Assembly (NCBI RefSeq): GCF_000582685.1
Contig: NZ_KK073768.1
Span: 4,723,870-4,787,869 of the forward strand
DNA: 64,000 nt
Direction of reading: 5' to 3'
Source: [Scytonema hofmanni] UTEX 2349
GTDB lineage: Bacteria > Cyanobacteriota > Cyanobacteriia > Cyanobacteriales > Nostocaceae
In this document: positions 50,257 through 58,315 of the stretch, piece after piece
Layout of the letters: each line of letters begins with the position of its first letter
Numbering within the stretch: position 1 is the stretch's first letter
Position numbers and translations under genes: made by a program
Notes under the pieces: generated by a model
What the model was told of the DNA's origin: nothing
Seen by the model: only the letters and a program-made list of their open reading frames with translations
Databases searched by the model: none

Positions 50257-52458
50257 ATGCTGAAGTCAGAAAAATATCCTCACCCTTTGTCACAAGCGAA
50301 TACGGCACAGTTAAATGATGTTGAAGAAGGTGGATTGAACCTGGGTCAAGTTGGATCTGCTTTGCGTCGCCGAATATTTTTGATTGTTGGTTTAACAGGC
50401 ATAGTAGCAACAGCAGCTGTGTTGAAGGCAGAACAAGATCCTCCAGTATATCAAGGCGAATTTGAGATTTTAACTAAGCCTTTGACTGGTGAGAGTAAGG
50501 CTCTAGCCGATGTTCCTCAAACTCTGGGTTCCCAACTGAACATAGCAGGAGCAAATGCGGAGACAACAAAAACCACGATCGCAGTTTTAAAAAGTCGTAA
50601 AGTCCTAGATCCGATTGTCGAAGAACTTCAACCTAAATATCCAAAGCTGACTTACGAAGTACTTGCTGAGAACTTAACTATTCAACCCGAGCAGGAAAGT
50701 ATTTTACAAGTCCAATATCTAGATGCAGATCAAAAGGAAGTTATCGAAGTTTCCCAAGCACTTGCTAAAACTTTTTTGCAGTATAGTTTGGCAGAGCGTC
50801 AAGCAGAAGTAGCTCAGGCAATTAAGTTCGTTAAGCAAGAAAAACAGCCCATAGAGCGGCGGGTCATATCATGGCAAAACGAACTGGGAAACCTGCGATT
50901 AGAAAATAACTTAATAGACCCAACCCAGAAAGCTACAGAGGTATCTACTCATATTACGACTTTGACGCAACAACAACTCGAAAATCGGGTACAGTTAGCA
51001 CAAATGGTAGCTAAGTATCAAGATTTGCAAACAGAGTTAGCGCAACAACCAGGTGAGAGGGCTGGTAATTTAGTGCTGAGTGAAAATCCTCGCTACCAAA
51101 AGATACTCGATCAGATCCAGGAAGTGGATGTTGAGATTAAAAAACAGTCAGCCAAATTTACGGATTTCAACCCGACCATAGGGACTTTACAGGATAGAAA
51201 AAACAACTTACTCCCATTGCTTTCAGCCGAAGAAGTTCGGGTTCAGAAAGATTTTCAAAGCCGCATCCAGGAACTGCAAGCTAGAGATCGAGCATTGGGT
51301 GTAAAAATCAATAATTTAAATAATTACGTCAAAAAGTTGGCAATTATTACCCGTAATTACGATAACATTCAGCGGGAACTACAAGTTGCCACTCAAGGTC
51401 TGACTCAATTTACAACCAAAGAACAAGCGTTGCAGCTCGATAAAGCCCAAAAGCAACAACCTTGGCAGTTACTCGATCCTAAACTGACTAAAGTAACGGA
51501 ACCTGATGCTGTTTCAGACAGTGCCAAGAAAAACTTGGCATTGGGGGGAATGTTAGGTTTGCTGTTGGGTGTAGGGGCAGCTTTAGTTGTAGATAAACTC
51601 AGCAATATCTTTTATACTTCTAAGGAACTCAAAGAAGCGACTAGACTGCCCTTGTTAGGCGTAGTTCCCTTAAGAAAAGAACTAGGACTGACAACTAAAG
51701 AAAATGCATCTAAAGGAGTGCAACCAGTAAGTAGCATTTCCTTTTTTGAGGTGTTTCGTTCTCTCTACACAAATATTCTTCTTTTGGGTTCGGATACGCC
51801 AATTCGCTCTCTTGTAATCAGTTCGGCAGGACAGGGAGACGGTAAATCTACTGTGGCTATACAGTTAGCCCAGGCAGCAGCAGCGATGGGGCAACGTGTA
51901 TTATTAGTCGATGCGAATCTACGTTGTCCGACTTTGCACAATCGAGTCGGGTTAATGAATATTCAGGGCTTGACCGATGTAATTTCCCAAGATTTAGAGT
52001 GGAGTAATGTAATTGAGCGATCGCATGACGAAGAAAATCTCTTTGTCATGAGTGCTGGTCCCATTCCCCCAGACTCGGTAAGGTTACTTGCATCTGGGAA
52101 AATGCAAGATTTAATGGACGATTTGCAAGCCAGTTTCGATTTGGTAATCTATGACACACCCCCAGTCTTGGGCTTTGCAGATGCCTATTTACTAGCGGCT
52201 AATACCAACGGTATGGTGCTAGTTGCTGGTTTGGGTAAGCTAAAACGTACTGTACTCCAACAAGCATTAGAAGAGATTCAAGTTTCTGGCACTGCCATTT
52301 TAGGGTTAATCGCTAATAAATCTAAAGATTCCACACCATCGTCTTATAGCCACTATCAGCAGTATTACAGACAGAGCATGAGTGCTGAACGAGTTGGTGA
52401 CGATACAGATGAAGACACCGCTAATTCTGCGTCAATGACAAATATAAAACGACGTTAG
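50257..52458 (+). CDS. Wzc-like polysaccharide co-polymerase/tyrosine autokinase (1)
   Basis: 733 residues. Wzz chain-length domain: TM1 at about 37-57, a long periplasmic coiled-coil region, TM2 at about 428-447. The cytoplasmic BY-kinase domain has Walker A SAGQGDGKST (about 523-532), Walker A' LLVDANLR and Walker B LVIYDTPP (about 627-634). The C-terminus carries a tyrosine cluster (YSHYQQYYRQ, about 697-706), the autophosphorylation tail. It controls exopolysaccharide chain length and export. No glycosyltransferases are adjacent. Confidence 0.93.
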   Translation: MLKSEKYPHPLSQANTAQLNDVEEGGLNLGQVGSALRRRIFLIVGLTGIVATAAVLKAEQDPPVYQGEFEILTKPLTGESKALADVPQTLGSQLNIAGANAETTKTTIAVLKSRKVLDPIVEELQPKYPKLTYEVLAENLTIQPEQESILQVQYLDADQKEVIEVSQALAKTFLQYSLAERQAEVAQAIKFVKQEKQPIERRVISWQNELGNLRLENNLIDPTQKATEVSTHITTLTQQQLENRVQLAQMVAKYQDLQTELAQQPGERAGNLVLSENPRYQKILDQIQEVDVEIKKQSAKFTDFNPTIGTLQDRKNNLLPLLSAEEVRVQKDFQSRIQELQARDRALGVKINNLNNYVKKLAIITRNYDNIQRELQVATQGLTQFTTKEQALQLDKAQKQQPWQLLDPKLTKVTEPDAVSDSAKKNLALGGMLGLLLGVGAALVVDKLSNIFYTSKELKEATRLPLLGVVPLRKELGLTTKENASKGVQPVSSISFFEVFRSLYTNILLLGSDTPIRSLVISSAGQGDGKSTVAIQLAQAAAAMGQRVLLVDANLRCPTLHNRVGLMNIQGLTDVISQDLEWSNVIERSHDEENLFVMSAGPIPPDSVRLLASGKMQDLMDDLQASFDLVIYDTPPVLGFADAYLLAANTNGMVLVAGLGKLKRTVLQQALEEIQVSGTAILGLIANKSKDSTPSSYSHYQQYYRQSMSAERVGDDTDEDTANSASMTNIKRR

Positions 52459-52565
52459 GATGGGCAATGGGCAATGGGCATAGGGCAATGGGCAATGGGC
52501 AATGGGAATTATTCTTTTCAATCCCCAGTCCCCAGTCCCCAGTCCCTAGTCCCTGTCCCCAGTCC
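52459..52565. repeat. GGGCAAT and CCCCAGT heptamer tracts
   Basis: About seven GGGCAAT-type units (52462-52506) then CCCCAGT/CCCTAGT units (52522-52567), between converging genes. CCCCAGT is a classical STRR heptamer of heterocystous cyanobacteria. Confidence 0.9.
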
Positions 52566-53045
52566 CTATTTCTCCGGCGATTTGAGAGCCTGATCGAGAA
52601 CTTGCCTTGCTTGTTCTGCTTTAGCTCGGGCTTCTTGATAACGCATATTAGCTTGGGCAAAATTTTTCAGAACTTTAAAACCTTCCTTAAGACGGGTAAT
52701 TTCCTCCTCAGTCACTGACTGATCGCTAAAGAGGACATCAACTGCTTTGCGAATTTCTAATGCTTCAGCGCGAGAATCTTGAACTTTGAGCTTGAGTGTA
52801 GCAAGATTGCTCAAAACCTGGACAGCTTGTGTAATTGCGTCCTCACCACTACCAGTGTCAATTGATGCTTCTTTCACCTCAATTAATTGTTGAACACCAA
52901 ACCCTTCTTCTAATTCCGTAGGTAGGTTGCCTGCTTCCATTAGTTCCATCAGCTGATCCATCGCTTTCTCACGGGCTTTAGCTGAATCTTTACCGGGAAC
53001 AGTGAGAATGATTTCTGGGCTTTGAGCAAGAGTGTACTGAACCAT
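52566..53045 (-). CDS. Conserved hypothetical helical protein
   Basis: About 159 residues starting MVQYTLAQSPEIILTVPGKD; an in-frame ATG at 53075 gives ten more. A short N-terminal beta segment is followed by predicted helices rich in Glu, Lys, Ala and Gln (SAKAREKAMDQLMELME, ARAKAEQARQVLDQAL) that look coiled-coil. No signal or TM segment. Found, as far as I recall, only in cyanobacteria; function unknown. Confidence 0.7.
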   Translation of the reverse strand: MVQYTLAQSPEIILTVPGKDSAKAREKAMDQLMELMEAGNLPTELEEGFGVQQLIEVKEASIDTGSGEDAITQAVQVLSNLATLKLKVQDSRAEALEIRKAVDVLFSDQSVTEEEITRLKEGFKVLKNFAQANMRYQEARAKAEQARQVLDQALKSPEK

Positions 53046-53251
53046 ATCTAAGCAAAAAAGTTGCTGGTTAACCAAGCCGAGGCAAATTATTTTAACATGA
53101 AGTCAGTAACAAGACGTTAATTAAAAATTCCCAAAATAATTTTACATTTTGCATTCAAGTTGAGGCAGTCGCCCCGCAGAGTTTACAAAGTAGCAAAAAT
53201 AAAACTTTATACTAAAAAAGGGAGAATAAATTTTCATAGGAGGGAAGAGCA

Positions 53252-54523
53252 ATGGCTCCCAATCCCACCATTATGCAAGCTGTGGAACAATTGGGCTATC
53301 GTGTCACCCTTGGTGATGTGGCAACCCAGGCAGGATTGAATGTTGCGGAGGCGAATCAGGGCTTATTAGCTTTTGCAAGTGAAACTGGTGCACATTTGCA
53401 GGTAGCGGAAACAGGTGATATTGTTTACCTATTTCCAAAAAACTTTCGGGTAATTTTACGTAACAAGTATTTTCAGTTGCGATTGCAGGAATGGTGGAAA
53501 AAGGTCTGGAGTATCCTATTTTACCTAATTCGCATTTCCTTTGCAATTTTCTTAATTGCTTCCATTGCCTTGATAGCGATCGCCACGATCATCATTATTA
53601 CTGCGCTCAACTCAGATCGCGACAGTAACGGTGGAGGTAATTCTAACAGTCATGGCGGCGGTTGGGGCTTTTTCTATTTTCCCGATTTATTCTGGTATTT
53701 TAGCCCAGATTATCGCACTCACTACCAAGAACGGCGGCGAGCGAAAAGCGATCTAAATTTCTTTGAAGCTGTTTTTTCATTTTTGTTTGGTGATGGCAAT
53801 CCTAACACCAAATTAGATGAACGCCGCTGGCGAGAAATTGCAGGTGTAATTCGCAACAACCGTGGTGCAGTAGTAGCTGAACAAATTTCTCCCTATCTAG
53901 ATAATATCGGTGAGAAATATCAACAAGAATACGAAGATTATATGTTGCCTGTTCTCACTCGCTTTAATGGGCAACCAGCGGTAAGTCCCCAAGGAGAGAT
54001 TGTTTATTACTTCCCTGAGTTGCAGGTGAGTGCTGCAAAAAAACGTCCTCAGTCAGAATCGGTGTACCTGGAGGAATTTCCTTGGCGTTTTAGTGCGGCA
54101 AGTTCCGGACAAATTCTGCTCAGTGCTGGGTTGGGTGGAGTAAATTTGGTTGGTGCTTTGGTGTTGGGAAGTTTGTTGCGAGGTGGTATTGTTGCTGCAA
54201 AACTGGGTGGACTTGTCGCTTTTGTCCAAGGAATTTATTGGTTGCTGTTGGCTTACGGAATCGGTTTCTTGGGGATACCGATCGCGCGTTATTTTTGGAT
54301 TCAATGGCGCAATAAGAAAATTGTCGCACGTAACCGCGATCGCCTTCAGCGTGCCAGACTATTAGCTTCGGCTGATGCTTCTTTGCAAAATAAAATCGAC
54401 TATGCTCATCAGTTTGCGGCTGAAAAAGTCATTGGACATGAAGATTTAGCATACACCACAGAAACTGACTTATTAGAACAAGAGGATGCTGAATGGCAAC
54501 GGCGTCTTGACGAGGGGAGTTAG
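53252..54523 (+). CDS. Conserved multi-TM protein of unknown function
   Basis: 423 residues. The N-terminus looks like a winged-helix-type domain (MQAVEQLGYRVTLGDVATQAGLNVAEANQGLLAFA, 8-42). A TM segment follows at about 88-117, a Gly/Ser/Asn-rich loop (about 120-140), a soluble domain with a second winged-helix-like part (RRWREIAGVIRNNRGAVVAEQISPYL), two more hydrophobic segments near 290-350 and a charged tail. The ribosome-binding site AGGAGGG precedes the ATG. The role is unknown; the repeated DNA-binding-like folds next to membrane helices suggest a membrane sensor or assembly factor. Confidence 0.7.
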   Translation: MAPNPTIMQAVEQLGYRVTLGDVATQAGLNVAEANQGLLAFASETGAHLQVAETGDIVYLFPKNFRVILRNKYFQLRLQEWWKKVWSILFYLIRISFAIFLIASIALIAIATIIIITALNSDRDSNGGGNSNSHGGGWGFFYFPDLFWYFSPDYRTHYQERRRAKSDLNFFEAVFSFLFGDGNPNTKLDERRWREIAGVIRNNRGAVVAEQISPYLDNIGEKYQQEYEDYMLPVLTRFNGQPAVSPQGEIVYYFPELQVSAAKKRPQSESVYLEEFPWRFSAASSGQILLSAGLGGVNLVGALVLGSLLRGGIVAAKLGGLVAFVQGIYWLLLAYGIGFLGIPIARYFWIQWRNKKIVARNRDRLQRARLLASADASLQNKIDYAHQFAAEKVIGHEDLAYTTETDLLEQEDAEWQRRLDEGS

Positions 54524-54752
54524 TTGTTGGTTGTTAGTCGCTATTCTTTAAGCACAGACTTACGCAAGCGTCACAAAATACAGCAGATTGCGTTGTCATG
54601 AAATACATGTAGAGACGTAGCAATGCTAAGTCTCTATAGGGTTTTACGTATGTACCTCATCTACCGACAGCTATTTTTCGCAGATTCATCCCTTTCCAGG
54701 ATATCTGCCCGATATGTCCTCTGTCAGTAGGGGCAGCCCAAAAGGGCAGTGT
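54524..54752. repeat. Intergenic repeat fragments
   Basis: A one-ended family B repeat (AGACTTACGCAAG, near 54555) and the hairpin TGTAGAGACGTAGCAATGCTAAGTCTCTA near 54609-54637. Confidence 0.6.
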
Positions 54753-56357
54753 TCACTTCAAATTTGCCAACACAACCTTTGAGTCGTCGGAGGAAGCGTC
54801 ACTAACCATCCCTGAATATTCGCCGTTATAGTTGGTAAATTCAGACGGAGATCTACGAATATTAGATAGACGAATTTGCCAATCGGAAACCTGCTCGTAG
54901 GTAAGGTGATTAGTATTGGAAGTCGTTGTCCATACCCCCCACAGACAGGTGTCTTCAAACTGTAGCATTCCTGATTTCCGTAAGTTATAAGATTGCGGAG
55001 TTCCGGGCAAGGGAATAATGCTGTAGCACGAAGTCTGAAATTCCAATTGAGGGTTAATCTCTACGAGTTCATCGACCAATTCTGAGATGGCTTCCTCAAG
55101 ACGCAACAAGTCCTCATGGTCATCATCGGGTAGCCCGATAATGATGCCATAAGCAATAACAGGTACACCAGTTCTGACCACAGATTTCATCAAGGTACAA
55201 TGCTCTTGCCAAGGCAACAACTTCTTGTAAGCTTCTCGTCCAAAAACGGGACGTTCGGCAGGGATATAAGCCAAAGGACAACCGACTTTGCCATCCCAGC
55301 CAAACAGTGCTTCAATCAGTTCTTCGTCAGGTCTGAGGTCGCTGCTTTCGTAGTTACGCCCAGCTCCGAGAGTTGTTTTCCTCAGTTCTAAACCATTGGG
55401 CCACATGAGTGTTATTCCCATCTCCCGCGCACCATTGGTAATGTCGAGGATCTCTTGTCGCCCCTCAGGAAAGAGTCCACGGGCGAGGAATTGATCGGAA
55501 CCGATATTGATCGAACGAGCCCCCGCTTCTTTCTGAATCGCCAACCATTTGAGGGATGTTTCTGGGGACATTCTCCGAAAGCCAGTGCCGTAGGTGGGTG
55601 TCATGCAAAAATCACAGGTGCGATCGCAACCAATGTCAGCCACTAACGAACCAACGGGTACAGATCCCTGGACATTGGGAAGTGTCCCTAAACACTCCCG
55701 TGCCACTTCCACCGAGGGTAGTGCCCACTCCTCTGGACTTTTGGCTTTACTCTTCCTGGGATACTGTTTACCATCTGCGAGAATGACACCCGTGAGTTCT
55801 TCCCGTGGGGTTTTTCCGAGTACATAGTCAAAAATCGCCCAATTCGCTGCCCCGGATTTATCCTGAACGACTGCTGCTGCGCCAGCCTTCAAATAATGGT
55901 GCGGTTCAGCGAAAGCATCCGAGCCGCCAACGACAATGGGACGACCTCCCTTAGCCAGATGCTCAATCACCATACAAGTGACTTGACGATCTTGGGAGAA
56001 ATTCACTGTAATTCCCCAAGCATCGAAGGCGTGAGGATCGAGAGCGGAAATTTTGCCCCCTACATATGTTTTCCGCAAGGTCATCCCTTTCCAGACAATC
56101 TCCCCAAATTCTTCACTATAATTATCATCTCTGAGGTTGACCAATCGGGCATCAAATCCTCCTGCTTGCAAGTCAGGAATCAAAACTTGCTTGCTGATTA
56201 AGGAACGATGTCTATATAAAGAAGTCCAATTATTCCCTTCTGCATCGTATAGTCCCGTTGCTGGAACTTCAATCAGTCCAATTGTTGGATACTTGTTATC
56301 TACCGTATTCGAGGATGCCGAATGTGGGATAAGAGCAGGGGCTTTTTGATGCGCCAT
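54753..56357 (-). CDS. Radical SAM protein with B12-binding-like N-terminus
   Basis: 534 residues. The [4Fe-4S] motif CDRTCDFC (C244, C248, C251) is canonical CxxxCxxC. The N-terminal 200 residues look like a cobalamin-binding Rossmann fold (VLIPDLQAGGFDARLVNLRD, PHAFDAWGITVNFSQD, GGRPIVVGGSDAFAEP), but the DxHxxG base-off motif is missing. PNGLELRKTT and GIIIGLPDDDHEDLLRLEE match the rest of the radical SAM barrel. The pathway is unknown. It is encoded alone, without biosynthetic neighbours; base composition appears somewhat more GC-rich than around it, which could indicate transfer. Confidence 0.8.
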   Translation of the reverse strand: MAHQKAPALIPHSASSNTVDNKYPTIGLIEVPATGLYDAEGNNWTSLYRHRSLISKQVLIPDLQAGGFDARLVNLRDDNYSEEFGEIVWKGMTLRKTYVGGKISALDPHAFDAWGITVNFSQDRQVTCMVIEHLAKGGRPIVVGGSDAFAEPHHYLKAGAAAVVQDKSGAANWAIFDYVLGKTPREELTGVILADGKQYPRKSKAKSPEEWALPSVEVARECLGTLPNVQGSVPVGSLVADIGCDRTCDFCMTPTYGTGFRRMSPETSLKWLAIQKEAGARSINIGSDQFLARGLFPEGRQEILDITNGAREMGITLMWPNGLELRKTTLGAGRNYESSDLRPDEELIEALFGWDGKVGCPLAYIPAERPVFGREAYKKLLPWQEHCTLMKSVVRTGVPVIAYGIIIGLPDDDHEDLLRLEEAISELVDELVEINPQLEFQTSCYSIIPLPGTPQSYNLRKSGMLQFEDTCLWGVWTTTSNTNHLTYEQVSDWQIRLSNIRRSPSEFTNYNGEYSGMVSDASSDDSKVVLANLK

Positions 56358-56414
56358 AATATTATAGTGGTAATAAAAATGGTATGGTCAGGGCGCAGCA
56401 AAAAACTGCGCTAT

Positions 56415-56506
56415 GTACAATATTGCATAAATTGATGACGAAAATTTATCACAAAAACTCTGCGTCACTCTGCGCTTACCTTCGCGCTCCTCTGCGTTAA
56501 AAAACG
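56415..56506. repeat. Dispersed 92-bp repeat, second copy
   Basis: GTACAATATTGCATAAATTG to GCGTTAAAAAACG, nearly identical to 33767-33858. Confidence 0.8.
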
Positions 56507-56560
56507 TTACGAATTAATGCAAAGTTGTACTTAATTCCCCCACTCCTCTACCCTTTTTGA

Positions 56561-57706
56561 CTACTTTACTCGAATTGGGGTTAAGGCTACACCTTGGTAA
56601 TAATGCCCCAAAATTTGTAAATGGTTTGCTCCTCGCCGAGCTAAATTATACGCTCCCCATTGACTCATACCTAAACCATGACCGTAGCCGAGTCCTTGGA
56701 GTACAAAACTACCACCTGTTCCCTTGCTGACCCGAAAGCGAGTACTTTTCAGCTTTAGCGCTGTACGCACTTCTTCGCCTTGTAATACTTTAGTACCTTT
56801 ATTGCCGACAATTTTTAAGGTTTTAACGCTGCCGAAAGGTGAGAACGCTTCTGGAAGCATATCTTTGACATTGCCCACAGAAGGAATCATCGCGCTGATT
56901 TGGGCGCTTGAGAAAGTTTTCACCCAACTGCACTCGCTAATATTTTGGTCGAAGTCTTGAACTGCACGCAGGTAAGGGAGGGTGTTTCCCCAAACATCTT
57001 CAACGTTTTCGGTGTGTCCGCCAGAACAAGCGTGAAAAACTGAAAGAATAATTTTATTTCTATAAGTTAATACTTGTCCGGCTGTAGCATCGACGGCTTT
57101 ATAAGTCCCACCGGATTCACTAATTACGCCTTTGTAAATTTGCCAGCGATCGGGGGTATCGCCGACATCGTAAATGGGATTACTGCGCTGTTTTTCCCGT
57201 TCGTAGAGGGCATAGGTACGAGCGGCGATCGCCTGTGCTTGTAGCGCTTGTTGGGGCCATCTGGCATCCATTTCGCCACCGAGAACGCTGTAAAGATATT
57301 CTTCGATATCAACCCAGTTAACAGCGGTTACACCTTTGTCTGTGGGGACAACCAAAGTTCTGCCTCGATACCAGCGATCGCCTATATAAACGAAACCCTT
57401 ACCTGTTGGTTCAATCCAAAATAAACCAGATCGCCATCGATCCAAAGCAACTCCCCCAGGAATCGCTTGGGCATAATAGGAACTCATAGATGGTAATTGT
57501 CCTAAAGTGCGACCAGAACCATCTTTAACGATGGCAGTTGTGGAACTGCCGACTTTTACCTGATTAACGCCTCTTTCAATTGCTACACGCAATATTACAG
57601 ATGCTTGAGCTGGTGCTACCAAAACAATCCAAAAAAGAATGCCTATCCACCAATGGCGGACTTTAATCTGGGAAAATAAAGAGCCTAATAACAGTTGAAA
57701 CTTCAT
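56561..57706 (-). CDS. SpoIID/LytB domain protein
   Basis: A 381-residue secreted protein: TM/signal at about 17-36, then the SpoIID domain with EYLYSVLGGEMDARWPQQALQAQAIAARTYAL, VFHACSGGHTENVEDVWG and the end GLGYGHGLGMSQWGAYNLA. In Bacillus, SpoIID is a lytic transglycosylase of peptidoglycan; the family Glu in GGEMDARWP is present. In cyanobacteria it probably remodels the cell wall. A single-gene unit. Confidence 0.92.
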   Translation of the reverse strand: MKFQLLLGSLFSQIKVRHWWIGILFWIVLVAPAQASVILRVAIERGVNQVKVGSSTTAIVKDGSGRTLGQLPSMSSYYAQAIPGGVALDRWRSGLFWIEPTGKGFVYIGDRWYRGRTLVVPTDKGVTAVNWVDIEEYLYSVLGGEMDARWPQQALQAQAIAARTYALYEREKQRSNPIYDVGDTPDRWQIYKGVISESGGTYKAVDATAGQVLTYRNKIILSVFHACSGGHTENVEDVWGNTLPYLRAVQDFDQNISECSWVKTFSSAQISAMIPSVGNVKDMLPEAFSPFGSVKTLKIVGNKGTKVLQGEEVRTALKLKSTRFRVSKGTGGSFVLQGLGYGHGLGMSQWGAYNLARRGANHLQILGHYYQGVALTPIRVK

Positions 57707-58315
57707 GCTGATAATTTATTCATACTTATATAGGTTTACAATTCGGCTTTACAGTAGTTTCCCGGAGATTGCATCGCCACCTCACTAAATATAGATGAAC
57801 TACCTTAGACTATCAAGTTTCTTTGGCGCGGTTTTTAGCAATACAAGTTTGCCCAATTATTAATTATGCATTTTGCTTATGGTTTAAGTCGGTATCATAG
57901 ATAAGCATAAATAAGGACAAAGTTAGATTCCAGACTTCTTATGCGAAGTCCGGAATCTGAACACTGCGAATTTTCACAAATCATCTAGAATTGCTATATT
58001 GATGTTTGTCTTTGGTTTATTTTTATTTTATTTCAGGACTTACGCACGGACTACGTATTTCCGTCATTGCGACGCAAGGAAGCAATCTCAAAGTCTTGTT
58101 TTCTGGTAACGAGTGCGTAAGTCCTATATTTAAAAAAACAATTTTTTATATCATAAAAGGCAAATTATATATATTGTAGAGACGTTCCGGTGGAACGTCT
58201 CTTGGGTTGGTTACGATTTTTTTTATTAGTGTTAATTAACCGGACATGATATTACCCTACCAATATGATAATAAAGACGTTCCGGCGGAACGTCTCTACA
58301 AGAATAGGTCTTTTG
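57707..58315. other. Intergenic region with family B MITE and hairpins
   Basis: No gene. It holds the MITE at 58034-58126, hairpins AGAGACGTTCC..GGAACGTCTCT at 58178-58202 and AGACGTTCCG..CGGAACGTCT at 58275-58295, and AT-rich DNA upstream of the SpoIID gene that probably includes its promoter. Confidence 0.65.
58034..58126. mobile_element. MITE family B, copy 3 (93 bp, different interior)
   Basis: The ends CAGGACTTACGCA and TGCGTAAGTCCTA are inverted. The exact 5-bp duplication TATTT lies at 58029-58033 and 58127-58131. The interior differs from copies 1 and 2 but matches the partial copy at 45474 (TCATTGCGA, GCAATCTCAAAGTCTTG). Confidence 0.88.
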
